Positions 30,443-39,584 of a DNA stretch of 64,000 nucleotides are shown here, piece by piece (within the stretch, counting starts at the first letter, position 1; every line of letters starts with the position of its first letter). Both the position numbers and the translations under genes were made by a program. This DNA is from Gelidibacter japonicus (GTDB lineage Bacteria; Bacteroidota; Bacteroidia; Flavobacteriales; Flavobacteriaceae). A model generated the notes under the pieces. That model worked only from the letters and a program-made list of their open reading frames with translations, was not told the DNA's origin and searched no databases. The stretch spans positions 62,001 to 126,000 of the forward strand of contig NZ_BJKB01000012.1 of NCBI RefSeq assembly GCF_010725055.1, read 5' to 3'.

Positions 30443-32083
30443 TTAATTGTTTGGTTCAGTATAAAAGATCTCCAAATATAACTTTTTATTTTCATTCGTA
30501 CCTGAGGTGTTGTTTCCAAATAACACGGTACCCTTTGGTGATAAAATCGAACTTATAGGTAATTTCTTAATTGAATTGTTGTCTGAGTTGAGTATAGAAC
30601 CCTGCGCTACAGAACCTTCAATATTCACATTGGTGGATACAGCCAATCCTAAACTGACATTTGTAGAATCCTTCAATAAGAGGTTCTTAATATGTTCGGT
30701 AATCTTGATTTTGTATTTTACGCCTTGTGAGTTTTCATCGTCGCTGACATGTTGCAGTTTTCCAAGATGATTGATCCTGCCGTTGTCAGCGGAATCGAAG
30801 CTATAATCCAATAAAGGAATATTGTTTTTGGCATCGTAGATATAAATTCTATCGGGTTCTTGACCTTGCGTAAGGCTTTGATCTACATAGAAGACCAAAT
30901 TGGCTTCGTTGATCAATCGCTTCGCTTTTACAAATTTTCCCGAAGCGTCCGTTTGAACATAATCATTTTTAAAGGCTTCAAAAGCAGTCATTGTGCCTTC
31001 ATCGGTGTCGAGATCTGTACCTCCAAATAAATTTATTACGGCCATAGAGCCTTGTCCACCTTTTAGGTATAATCTCTCATCGCCAGTAGTTGGGTTGCCT
31101 TCAGGAATAGTTAATGTGAAATCGTTGTTTAAAAAGTTGACTATATTATATGTCGCACTGCTGGTAGTAGGGTTATAACTTGGAAAATTTAATCTATAGG
31201 TGCCAGTTACCCGCTCGGCATCAGCTGCGGTTGATGTAGAAGGTGAGCTATAATGCAGAGTGATATTGGCATTGGATGATGCAAAATTGAGCATCATCAT
31301 AGTGCCGTCATTGTTGACCGCCTCCGCTTCAAAATAAATACCTCTAAAATAGTTTTGGAAGTTATTGACGTTGCTCAATACAGGGTCACCTTCTTTAAGA
31401 AGGATTTTATTTTTCCAAAATGTGGTGTCCATTTTAAAACGTAATGCAGGCGCCAGACGCGTAACCTCCTCTCCTTTTATAAGTTTGATTTCTTTATTGC
31501 TCGGTTTAAAACTATCTACGGCCTTTAAAACTGTACCTCGTAAGGAGGCCAGGGGTATTTGGTTTGAAGCTGATAGTGAACGGTCAGAATAGTATTTTTG
31601 AGGCTGATCAAATCCTGCATTTGGATCGAAACTTCTTAAAAAATAGGTATTTTCATAAAGTTTAAAGTTGATAAAACCATCACCATAAACGGAATCCAAT
31701 TTGTAAGAGGTGACCTCATTCTCGATCCCTGTAGATTTGCTGAAATATGGAATGGTCAAGACCACTGAATCCAATCTGACCTCTTCGGGAAATGTTGGGT
31801 CCATTGTAGTTGGCGACAATTGCGTCACCAAACTGGCAGTAGTATTTCCGTAAACCAAGTCTTTGTAATATCCAAACAAATTGGATGGTAAATTGTTGGT
31901 CTGAATAGGTTTCAATTTGTTGGTATAAGCGATGACGTCATACTTGTTTTCCGCAACATCAAAATTATTTAGACCAGAAATATCCGAATCAAGAGATACA
32001 AAGTCCTTATCACATGCAATGAACGCTGTCATCAATACAGCAAGGATAAATAGGTTTTTCAAGGCGATTTTTTTGTTTTTCAT
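30443..32083 (-). CDS. DUF4270 lipoprotein
   Basis: A 546-residue lipoprotein with lipobox cysteine C24 (LMTAFIACDKDF). The DUF4270 pattern is visible in NLFGYYKDLVYGNTTASLVTQLSP, VRLDSVVLTIPYFS and the C-terminal KLYLEIFYTEPN. Its function is unknown, but the gene often sits between a glycogen-synthase-like gene and glmS in flavobacteria, as it does here (gaps 39 and 25 bases). Probably anchored in the outer membrane. The short gap to glmS contains GTATTAG twice in tandem (30421-30434). Confidence 0.87.
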   Translation of the reverse strand: MKNKKIALKNLFILAVLMTAFIACDKDFVSLDSDISGLNNFDVAENKYDVIAYTNKLKPIQTNNLPSNLFGYYKDLVYGNTTASLVTQLSPTTMDPTFPEEVRLDSVVLTIPYFSKSTGIENEVTSYKLDSVYGDGFINFKLYENTYFLRSFDPNAGFDQPQKYYSDRSLSASNQIPLASLRGTVLKAVDSFKPSNKEIKLIKGEEVTRLAPALRFKMDTTFWKNKILLKEGDPVLSNVNNFQNYFRGIYFEAEAVNNDGTMMMLNFASSNANITLHYSSPSTSTAADAERVTGTYRLNFPSYNPTTSSATYNIVNFLNNDFTLTIPEGNPTTGDERLYLKGGQGSMAVINLFGGTDLDTDEGTMTAFEAFKNDYVQTDASGKFVKAKRLINEANLVFYVDQSLTQGQEPDRIYIYDAKNNIPLLDYSFDSADNGRINHLGKLQHVSDDENSQGVKYKIKITEHIKNLLLKDSTNVSLGLAVSTNVNIEGSVAQGSILNSDNNSIKKLPISSILSPKGTVLFGNNTSGTNENKKLYLEIFYTEPNN

Positions 32084-32122
32084 TACTATCGGTAAGTGGA
32101 TTTAAAAACGAATAGTGTTTTT

Positions 32123-32932
32123 TTATTTAAGAACTTTGTTATTATAGAATTCAGCGTATGGCTCAGCAAAATCTTCCTGGGAATAATAGTCCAAAACAGG
32201 TTTGTTTGATGCCTCTAGATAATCTTCCAATTCCTGATCTAGCTCGTAAGACCCTTTTATCAAGGCGTCAGAGTAATCAATTGCAATCTTCATCATATTG
32301 ATGAAATTAGGTTTCTCTAAGACTTTAATGGCAGACTCATCGATATTGTCAAACTTCACTTTTTTGATCATATCCATATCTAACGTGCCTTCGAAGCTTT
32401 GATTGTATATGGAAGTCACAATTTTACTGTCGGAGAACAGCGGTTCGTTTTTATAATATTCCTTAAGGTAAACAGGTAATAGGGAGGCCAACCATCCGTT
32501 GACATGTATGATATCTGGTGCCCAATTCAATTTCTTGACCGTTTCAATGACGCCTTTGGCAAAAAATATGGCGCGTTCATCGTTATCAGGATAAAGACTT
32601 CCATCTTCATCGGTCAATGTCGCTTTTCTCTTAAAATATTCTTCATTGTCAATAAAATACACTTGGATTCTTTCCTTAGGAATTGAAGCCACTTTAATAA
32701 TCAATGGCATATCCAGGTCATTGATGACCAAATTGATCCCTGATAGTCTAATTACCTCATGCAATTGGTGTCTTCGCTCATTTATGTTTCCATACCTAGG
32801 CATGAATATCCGTATTTGTCCTCCTTGTTTATTCACCATTCTTGGAGCTTCAAATGACATTGAAGAAATTTCAGTTTCAGGTAAATAGGGTACAACCTCG
32901 GAAGACACGTACAATATCCTCTTATCTTTCAT
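32123..32932 (-). CDS. Short glycogen/starch synthase-like protein (GT5 N-domain only)
   Basis: A 269-residue protein matching only the N-terminal half of glycogen synthase: KRILYVSSEVVPYLPETEISSM, ARIFMPRYG-like GGQIRIFMPRYGNINERR, WAPDIIHVNGWLASLLPVYLK and IVTSIYNQSFEG. The K-x-G-G-L motif that binds ADP-glucose is missing (LPETEISSMS stands there), and the whole C-terminal GT-B half is absent, so it is unlikely to be an active glycogen synthase. The same short form next to panC is common in the family, which argues for a conserved but different role. It is the first gene of the DUF4270-glmS operon. Confidence 0.8.
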   Translation of the reverse strand: MKDKRILYVSSEVVPYLPETEISSMSFEAPRMVNKQGGQIRIFMPRYGNINERRHQLHEVIRLSGINLVINDLDMPLIIKVASIPKERIQVYFIDNEEYFKRKATLTDEDGSLYPDNDERAIFFAKGVIETVKKLNWAPDIIHVNGWLASLLPVYLKEYYKNEPLFSDSKIVTSIYNQSFEGTLDMDMIKKVKFDNIDESAIKVLEKPNFINMMKIAIDYSDALIKGSYELDQELEDYLEASNKPVLDYYSQEDFAEPYAEFYNNKVLK

Positions 32933-32970
32933 AAATCACGGAGTTTAAAAAAAATTAAAATTAAAACACG

Positions 32971-32978
32971 CAAAAGTA
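32971..32978 (-). promoter_or_regulatory. -7 element of the glycogen-synthase-like/glmS operon
   Basis: TACTTTTG on the minus strand, 38 bases upstream of the first start codon. It lies back-to-back with the panC promoter in a 95-110 base divergent region. Confidence 0.5.
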
Positions 32979-33009
32979 CAAAATTTTATGCAGATTGATA
33001 GTAAAATCT

Positions 33010-33017
33010 TAAGTTTG
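33010..33017 (+). promoter_or_regulatory. -7 element of panC
   Basis: TAAGTTTG matches TAnnTTTG; TATG, one base off TTTG, stands 19 bases upstream. Transcription would begin near 33021-33025, which favours the second panC ATG at 33043. Confidence 0.55.
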
Positions 33018-33042
33018 CACGCTGTTAATGTTTTGTTATATA

Positions 33043-33891
33043 ATGATAATTTGCCATAAAAAAGAAGATTTAAGACGGGCTATAGATGGGCTGAGGCGTG
33101 AAAACCAAACCCTTGGTTTCGTACCTACAATGGGTGCTTTGCATGATGGGCATTTGTCGTTAATCAGGAAGGGATTAGAGGAAAACTCCCGGATGGTAGT
33201 CAGTATTTTTGTTAATCCGACGCAATTTGACAACACCCTAGACCTGGAGAAGTATCCAAGATCCTTAGAAAAGGATTTGGAATTATTGCAGAGCTTATCC
33301 AAAGATATCATCGTTTATGCACCTGTGGCAGATGATATTTATGGCAATGCGGTCGTATCAGAACATTTTGATTTTAGTGGACTGGAAAATCAGATGGAAG
33401 GGCGATTTCGAAAAGGTCATTTTGACGGCGTTGGGACGGTCGTAAAACGTTTGTTTGAAATTGTTCAACCAGATATTGCCTACTTCGGAAAAAAGGATTT
33501 TCAGCAATTTCGAATTATTCAAGAATTGATCAAAAAGCATCAAATTCCTGTTCAGGTGAAAGGTGTCGAGATTTTTAGAGACAAAGACGGTTTGGCCCTG
33601 AGTTCAAGAAATGAACGCTTAAGCAAAGCACAGCGAGAGGCAGCGCCATTTATATACAAAACACTAAAAGCTGCCAAAAAACGTTTTGGCACGGAAAGTG
33701 TAAATAAGATAACGGAATGGGTTGAAAAACAGTTTGCTCAGCATGACTTGTTGACTTTGGAATATTTCACAATTGCTGATGAAGTGAGTTTAAAAACCGT
33801 TCGAAGAAAAACCAAAACTAAATCGTATAGAGCTTTTATTGCCGTATTTGCGGGTGATATCCGACTTATTGACAATATAGCACTTAATTAA
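33043..33891 (+). CDS. panC: Pantothenate synthetase
   Basis: A 282-residue enzyme joining pantoate and beta-alanine with ATP to give pantothenate for coenzyme A. The nucleotidyltransferase signature is [21 protein letters not shown], the [22 protein letters not shown] segment and [12 protein letters not shown] are all intact. The ATG at 33043 ([10 protein letters not shown]) is preferred over 33028 because of the promoter position; both are in frame. panD follows after 13 bases, giving a panC-panD operon. Confidence 0.95.
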   Translation: MIICHKKEDLRRAIDGLRRENQTLGFVPTMGALHDGHLSLIRKGLEENSRMVVSIFVNPTQFDNTLDLEKYPRSLEKDLELLQSLSKDIIVYAPVADDIYGNAVVSEHFDFSGLENQMEGRFRKGHFDGVGTVVKRLFEIVQPDIAYFGKKDFQQFRIIQELIKKHQIPVQVKGVEIFRDKDGLALSSRNERLSKAQREAAPFIYKTLKAAKKRFGTESVNKITEWVEKQFAQHDLLTLEYFTIADEVSLKTVRRKTKTKSYRAFIAVFAGDIRLIDNIALN

Positions 33892-33904
33892 TTACCTTTG
33901 CCAA

Positions 33905-34255
33905 ATGCAAATACAAGTTGTAAAATCAAAAATACACCGTGTCAAGTGTACAGGTGCTGAGCTAAATTATATTGGAAGCATTACCATTGATGAGGATTTA
34001 ATGGAGGCTGCCAATATTATTCAAGGCGAAAAGATACAAGTGGTCAACAATGACAATGGTGAACGCCTGGACACTTATGTTATCCCTGGGCCAAGAAATT
34101 CTGGAGAAATAACTCTAAATGGTGCGGCTGCAAGAAAAGTCGCTGTTGGAGACACCCTCATTTTAATTACCTATGCTTTTATGGAATTGGAAGAGGCAAG
34201 GACGTTTAAGCCTTCATTGGTTTTTCCGGATGAAGAGACCAACTTACTCAAATAG
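33905..34255 (+). CDS. panD: Aspartate 1-decarboxylase
   Basis: A 116-residue pyruvoyl enzyme producing beta-alanine from aspartate, the other precursor of pantothenate. The self-cleavage site is G24-S25 in NYIGSITID, which yields the pyruvoyl cofactor. The C-terminal [22 protein letters not shown] is typical. Normal length. It sits between panC and a membrane protein gene, with short gaps on both sides (13 and 2 bases). Confidence 0.96.
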   Translation: MQIQVVKSKIHRVKCTGAELNYIGSITIDEDLMEAANIIQGEKIQVVNNDNGERLDTYVIPGPRNSGEITLNGAAARKVAVGDTLILITYAFMELEEARTFKPSLVFPDEETNLLK

Positions 34256-34257
34256 AA

Positions 34258-35220
34258 TTGAACGCCAGGACCAAAAGAACATTAAGGATCGGGCTCCCGA
34301 TTTTATTGGCCGCTTTTTTTGGTTGGTACACCTTTTCAAAACTGCCTATTGATCAGATCATTCCCTATTTCAAATCGGCCAATTATGGTTGGATTGGATT
34401 GGGCATGCTCTTAGGCCTGCTCAGCAATTTATCACGAGCTTATCGATGGAAATATTTGCTGGCGCCTATGGGCTATAGCGTAAAACTTCCTAACAGCATC
34501 ATGGCTGTTTTTATTGCCTATTTGGCCAATTTTGGCATTCCAAGATCTGGAGAAGTGCTAAGAGCTGCCGTCTTGACAAACTATGAGGATGTCCCATTTC
34601 AGAAGGCATTTGGCACTATTATAGCAGAACGAATGGCCGATATGCTGATACTTCTTGGGATTGTAGCCATCACGCTTTTAATCCAATTTGATTTTATTTA
34701 TGGGCTCTTGGAATCGGCTTTTCAACCGAAGAAACTCGTCTTAATTGGAACTATCGGCGTCATTTTGTCAATACTTGTTTTTTTATATCTAAAAAATAGT
34801 GCCTCTAAAATTGCCTTAAAAGCAAGAAACTTTGTGCGGGGTTTATTGGAAGGTATTTTGAGCATTTTTAAGATGGAGCAAAAATGGCTTTTTATATTTC
34901 ATACCCTCTTTATCTGGACTATGTATGTTTTGATGTTTTATGTCACCACCTTAGCGGTTGATGATTTAAGTGGGGTGTCCATTGGGGCATTATTGATAGG
35001 GTTTATTGCAGGTAGCTTTACTATTGCAGCCACTAATGGTGGTATTTTTGTATATCCATTGGCCATTGGAGCCGCCTTTTCAATTTTTGATATTCCAGAA
35101 AACCCAAGTATCGCTTTTGGTTGGATCATGTGGGCTTCCCAAACGTTAATGATTATTGTTCTTGGGAGTCTTTCTTTTTTGTTTTTACCGATCTATAATG
35201 CTAAACAAAAATTGAAATAG
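34258..35220 (+). CDS. Flippase-like integral membrane protein (LPG synthase TM family)
   Basis: A 320-residue protein with about eight membrane segments (e.g. IGLPILLAAFFGWYTF, WIGLGMLLGLLSNLSRAYR, LILLGIVAITLLIQF, LFIWTMYVLMFYVTTL, LMIIVLGSLSFLFLPI). It belongs to the family related to the membrane domain of lysylphosphatidylglycerol synthase, often described as flippase-like. SRAYRWKYLLAPMG and FGIPRSGEVLRAAVL are typical. There is no C-terminal transferase domain. The start is TTG, 2 bases after the panD stop, so it is the third gene of the panCD operon. Transported lipid unknown. Confidence 0.83.
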   Translation: MNARTKRTLRIGLPILLAAFFGWYTFSKLPIDQIIPYFKSANYGWIGLGMLLGLLSNLSRAYRWKYLLAPMGYSVKLPNSIMAVFIAYLANFGIPRSGEVLRAAVLTNYEDVPFQKAFGTIIAERMADMLILLGIVAITLLIQFDFIYGLLESAFQPKKLVLIGTIGVILSILVFLYLKNSASKIALKARNFVRGLLEGILSIFKMEQKWLFIFHTLFIWTMYVLMFYVTTLAVDDLSGVSIGALLIGFIAGSFTIAATNGGIFVYPLAIGAAFSIFDIPENPSIAFGWIMWASQTLMIIVLGSLSFLFLPIYNAKQKLK

Positions 35221-35313
35221 AAAAGTGATGTCTTTGTTAAACATTTAAAAGGCAAGGCGGAACAATCCGAATATTTTTTTACCTTGCCATAGCTAATATT
35301 AATCCCTAATTAT

Positions 35314-36453
35314 ATGCACAAGATTACGCTACTCCTAATGTTTCTCATTAGTACCTCGATGGGGGCCCAGGTTATTTATCAACCTTTTGATTCCGAAAAA
35401 TTAGGGGAAAGGAGAGAACTGAAGATTCAGTTACCGAGGAATTATAATCCGGAGGATAAATCGCAATACCCCTTAATTATCGTTTTGGATGGTGATTACC
35501 TGTTTGAGCCTTTTGCAGGAAATGCAGATTATCACGCATATTGGGGGGAGATGCCCAATGCTGTCGTTGTTGGTGTCAACCAAAGAAACAGTCGTGAAAA
35601 AGATCTTTTTTATGACAAGGAAATTTATTTTCCTGCCCATGAAGGGGCGTCCTTTTTTGAATTTATAGGGATGGAGCTCATTCCTTATATTGAAAGTAAA
35701 TACAATGTTTCTAAATTTAGGATAGTCGCGGGGCACGATCTAAGCGCAAATTTTATCAATTATTATTTATTTAAGGAAAATCCCATTTTTAGAGCGTTTA
35801 TTTTGTTAAGTCCAGATTTGGCGCCAGAAATGACGGTTAGGGTTCAAGAGCGGCTTTCGACCATCAAAACCGATACCTTCTATTATGTAGCCACCGCCGA
35901 AAATGATATTGATGGCTTAAAGGAACGCATTATTGCACATAATGCACAAATGGGAACGTTTGATAATCCGAAGGTGCATTACAGGTTTGATAATTTTAAT
36001 GACGCCGACCATTATTCGCTAGTGGGCTTGGGTATTCCAAAAGCCTTAAATGAAATCTTTTCTTTGTACAAACCCATCAACAAACAAGAGTATACAGACC
36101 TGGTTTTGACCTATCCCGAAGGACCGTATAAGTATCTTGAAAAGAAATATGCCGACATCAAGTTTTTTTACGGTTTTGAAAAGAAAGTAGTTGAGAACGA
36201 TATTCGCGCAGTCGCGGCAGCTGCCATGAAGAAAGATGATCGGGACGCCCTGAGAGAATTGTCGCGATTGGCGAGAAAAGAATTTCCAGATTCAATGATC
36301 AGTGCCTATTATACAGGAATGTATTATGAAAATGAAAACAATTTAAAAAGAGCCTTACACAACTATCAATCTGGCCTACTTTTAAAAGCTTCTGATTTTA
36401 TCGACAAGGATATGTTGCTAGATAAAATCTACACCATAAAGGATAAAAATTAG
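35314..36453 (+). CDS. Esterase-fold (alpha/beta hydrolase) protein with Asp at the nucleophile site, copy 1
   Basis: A 379-residue secreted protein with signal peptide MHKITLLLMFLISTSMGAQ. It has the fold of the putative esterase D family: YPLIIVLDGDYLFEPFAGN, AVVVGVNQR, IPYIESKYNVSKFRIVAG and the His segment DADHYSLV (H233). The nucleophile elbow reads G140-H-D142-L-S instead of G-x-S-x-G, so the usual Ser is Asp. The C-terminal part (about 300-379) is helical and TPR-like. The next gene is a tandem paralogue with the same change. It could be a hydrolase with an Asp nucleophile or a non-catalytic binding protein. Confidence 0.8.
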   Translation: MHKITLLLMFLISTSMGAQVIYQPFDSEKLGERRELKIQLPRNYNPEDKSQYPLIIVLDGDYLFEPFAGNADYHAYWGEMPNAVVVGVNQRNSREKDLFYDKEIYFPAHEGASFFEFIGMELIPYIESKYNVSKFRIVAGHDLSANFINYYLFKENPIFRAFILLSPDLAPEMTVRVQERLSTIKTDTFYYVATAENDIDGLKERIIAHNAQMGTFDNPKVHYRFDNFNDADHYSLVGLGIPKALNEIFSLYKPINKQEYTDLVLTYPEGPYKYLEKKYADIKFFYGFEKKVVENDIRAVAAAAMKKDDRDALRELSRLARKEFPDSMISAYYTGMYYENENNLKRALHNYQSGLLLKASDFIDKDMLLDKIYTIKDKN

Positions 36454-36493
36454 TAGATTTGTGCATTTCATCGAATAATTTATACAGATCAAC

Positions 36494-36501
36494 TATATTT
36501 G
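36494..36501 (+). promoter_or_regulatory. -7 element of esterase-fold copy 2
   Basis: TATATTTG, 38 bases before the start codon; no TTTG at the expected -33 spacing. Confidence 0.45.
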
Positions 36502-36538
36502 TATATATTTACCGTCCCAAACCTTAAACCTACTTACG

Positions 36539-37705
36539 ATGAAAAAAGCCCTACTTTTTCTCTTCATCATGCTGTGCGCTATGTCTTTTAACGCACAAAC
36601 AATCTATGAAAGTTTCGAATCCCGAAAATTAAATGCCACTAGAGATTTAAAAATTCGGCTACCAAATAACTACGATCCCTCATCCAATTTAAAATACCCT
36701 GTGATTTTGGTATTTGATGGCGACTACCTGTTTGAACCTGTTGTTGGTCAGGTGGCTTTTCAAACTTACTTTGATAAGATGCCAGAAGCTATCGTCGTAG
36801 GGTTGATCCAAGGAAAAGACCGCTTTTATGATGCTTATCACGATGAGGTTACAGGACTGCCTATAGAATTCGGGGCGCGATTTTATGAGTTTATAAGTAC
36901 AGAACTGATACCTCACCTTGACAGAACTTACAAAACCAGTAAATTTAAAGTTGCTGTTGGTCATGATCTCATGGCAAATTTCATGAATGCTTTCCTTTTA
37001 AAAGAGGATCCGATATTTAAGGCATATGTCAATTTGAGTCCCGATTATAAGGGAGAAATGGATGATAATATCAGTGGCCGATTAAAATGGTTGAAAGAAG
37101 ACATCTTTTATTATATGGTGACCAGTGGTGATGATGTAGCCTCTCTTCGAAATGGCATTCTTGACGCCAATCAAAAACTGAAACAGATAGACAACAAAGC
37201 CTTGAAGTATTATTTTGAGGATTTTGAAGGTCACTCTCATTATACTTTGGTAACTGGCGGTTTATCGCAAGCCTTGGATAAAATATTTGAGCTTTATAAA
37301 CCCATCAGTGATCGAGAATTTAAAGAGGATATTCTTACTTATGAAGGGACCTTGGACACCTATATCAGTAAACGCTACAAAAAAATCGAAGATCTGTTCG
37401 GGATAACCAAGCCCATTTCAGAAGACGAATTTGAAAAAATCGTGAAAGCGGCCGAACAGCGCGATGATTTGGCTTCTCTTGAAAAAATTGGGAAACTGGC
37501 CAACAAACAAGATCCAACAACATCATATGGAACTTATTATATGGCGCTCCATGCTGAAAGGATTGGCAAAACCAAACGCGCCAAAAAACTGTATGAAACG
37601 GCATTGGATTTAGAATCAACGCCACATATCAATAAAGATCTTATCCTTTTAAAAGTGGAGGGACTTACTTTGGCAGGTGACGATAAGGAAAGTGATATTG
37701 ACTAA
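36539..37705 (+). CDS. Esterase-fold protein with Asp at the nucleophile site, copy 2
   Basis: A 388-residue paralogue of the preceding gene with signal peptide MKKALLFLFIMLCAMSFNAQ. Shared features in the same order are YPVILVFDGDYLFEP, AIVVGLIQG, IPHLDRTYKTSKFKVAVGHDLMANF, LSPDYKGEM and the His segment EGHSHYTLV (H234). The nucleophile position is D143 in GHDLM, the same Ser-to-Asp change as copy 1. The C-terminal region (about 310-380) looks TPR-like (SYGTYYMALHAERIGKTKRAKKLY). It arose by tandem duplication and has its own -7 element. Confidence 0.8.
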   Translation: MKKALLFLFIMLCAMSFNAQTIYESFESRKLNATRDLKIRLPNNYDPSSNLKYPVILVFDGDYLFEPVVGQVAFQTYFDKMPEAIVVGLIQGKDRFYDAYHDEVTGLPIEFGARFYEFISTELIPHLDRTYKTSKFKVAVGHDLMANFMNAFLLKEDPIFKAYVNLSPDYKGEMDDNISGRLKWLKEDIFYYMVTSGDDVASLRNGILDANQKLKQIDNKALKYYFEDFEGHSHYTLVTGGLSQALDKIFELYKPISDREFKEDILTYEGTLDTYISKRYKKIEDLFGITKPISEDEFEKIVKAAEQRDDLASLEKIGKLANKQDPTTSYGTYYMALHAERIGKTKRAKKLYETALDLESTPHINKDLILLKVEGLTLAGDDKESDID

Positions 37706-37778
37706 TAAACTTTTGAATTACGATTTATAATCATAACTAATACCGCAAATAGTTTTAATTTAGCTCAAACTTTAAAGG

Positions 37779-39137
37779 ATGGCTAAAATTAAAACAACTT
37801 TTTTCTGTCAAAACTGTGGCAGTCAATATTCTAAATGGCAAGGCCAGTGTACGGCCTGCAAAGAATGGAATACGATTGTTGAGGAGGTCATCCAAAAGGA
37901 AGAGAAATCCAGTTGGAAAACACCTACCTCAGCAGTAAAACGCGCTTCCAAGCCATTGCGGATCAATGAAATTGACGTGTCTCAGGAAGCCCGAATGCAA
38001 ACCGATGATCAGGAATTCAACCGGGTTCTTGGAGGCGGCATTGTTCCTGGCTCCTTGATTTTGTTAGGAGGCGAACCGGGCATTGGAAAGAGTACGCTTT
38101 TACTTCAAATTTCATTGAAATTACCTTACAAAACGCTGTATGTTTCTGGTGAGGAAAGCCAACAGCAAATCAAAATGCGGGCAGAGCGCATCAACCCTAA
38201 TAGCGCCAACTGCTATATTCTGACCGAAACCAAGACCCAAAATATCTTTAAGCAAATTGAAGCGCTTGAGCCAGATATAGTAGTTATTGATTCCATTCAG
38301 ACCCTGCATACCGAATATATAGAATCATCTTCCGGGAGTATTTCACAAATCAAGGAATGTACTACAGAGCTGATAAAATTTGCCAAGGAAACTGCAACAC
38401 CAGTTATTCTGATTGGCCATATTACCAAGGATGGCCATATCGCCGGACCAAAAATTTTGGAACACATGGTGGATACCGTTTTGCAATTTGAAGGCGACAG
38501 AAATCATGTCTTTCGGATTTTAAGAGCTCATAAAAATCGTTTCGGATCGACCAATGAATTGGGAATTTATGAAATGCAAGGCTCAGGATTACGAGAAGTT
38601 TCAAATCCTTCAGAAATTTTAATTTCCAAGAAGGACGAAGAGCTTTCGGGAAATGCAGTGGCTTCTACTTTAGAGGGCATGCGCCCGCTGATGATTGAAG
38701 TGCAAGCCTTGGTCAGCACTGCAGTTTATGGCACGCCACAACGCTCCGCAACAGGTTTTAATGCCAAGCGCTTGAACATGCTGCTTGCGGTCTTGGAAAA
38801 ACGTGCCGGATTCCGGTTGGGGGCTAAAGACGTCTTCTTGAATATTACTGGAGGTATTTCAGTGGATGATCCCGCGATCGATTTGGCCGTGGTAGCTTCG
38901 GTTTTATCCTCCAATGAAGATGTTGCCATTCCTAAGGACTATTGTTTTGCTGCTGAAGTGGGGCTTTCTGGAGAAATCCGTCCTGTGCAACGGGTGGAAC
39001 AACGGGTGTTAGAGGCCGAAAAACTAGGGTTTTCTACAATTTTTGTCTCTAAATACAATAAAATCGCTTTGAAAAATACGCGAATCAAAATCCAATTGAT
39101 TTCGAAAATTGAAGATTTGGTGAGTTTTTTGGTCTAG
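37779..39137 (+). CDS. radA: DNA repair protein RadA
   Basis: A 452-residue RadA/Sms, a RecA-like ATPase that drives branch migration in recombination. The N-terminal zinc finger has C10, C13, C24 and C27. Walker A is GEPGIGKS (98-105), and the RadA-specific KNRFG lies near 252-256 in RAHKNRFGSTNELG. The C-terminal Lon-like domain has FLNITGGISVDDPAIDLAV and FAAEVGLSGEIRPV. Complete and of normal length. It stands alone after the esterase pair. Confidence 0.96.
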   Translation: MAKIKTTFFCQNCGSQYSKWQGQCTACKEWNTIVEEVIQKEEKSSWKTPTSAVKRASKPLRINEIDVSQEARMQTDDQEFNRVLGGGIVPGSLILLGGEPGIGKSTLLLQISLKLPYKTLYVSGEESQQQIKMRAERINPNSANCYILTETKTQNIFKQIEALEPDIVVIDSIQTLHTEYIESSSGSISQIKECTTELIKFAKETATPVILIGHITKDGHIAGPKILEHMVDTVLQFEGDRNHVFRILRAHKNRFGSTNELGIYEMQGSGLREVSNPSEILISKKDEELSGNAVASTLEGMRPLMIEVQALVSTAVYGTPQRSATGFNAKRLNMLLAVLEKRAGFRLGAKDVFLNITGGISVDDPAIDLAVVASVLSSNEDVAIPKDYCFAAEVGLSGEIRPVQRVEQRVLEAEKLGFSTIFVSKYNKIALKNTRIKIQLISKIEDLVSFLV

Positions 39138-39584
39138 CAGCCTGAATTTATTTTGTAATTAATAGGTGCTTAATCATGAAACTTAGCAATTAGGGTATTC
39201 AATTAGACCATTATAAACCTATTGAGTGGATGATTCCCCTTTATAAGAAAGTTGGAGTTCTATAGGCTTAACGACTTCCGTTTTGACCTATAATTGACTA
39301 TTAAGGATTGGAATTCCATTAGTCTAAATTCACAGACTGAAAGTTTGCTTCGTGGAATAGCTGGTTAAGAATATGAATCAACCCATTGGTTGGATATGTG
39401 AACGCATGATTGGTCGTAGCTAAAAGATTTCTGTTTTTAAGGCTGTTTTTCACCAACACATTTTAGGCATCTATCGATGCATTTTTGGATCAAATTTATG
39501 AGTTGTCTTTTTCCGTCATTTAAGACTTCTAATTTATCAAAAATCATTAATTTCGCACTTCGATTAGAATTAAGGTAATTAATA
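39138..39584. other. Gene-free interval before ileS
   Basis: 447 bases between radA and ileS with no recognisable gene, RNA or repeat. A short minus-strand frame across 39437-39643 overlaps the ileS start and has no family resemblance. The promoter of ileS must lie here but no good TAnnTTTG is seen; TAATTTCG near 39550 is the nearest match. Confidence 0.5.
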
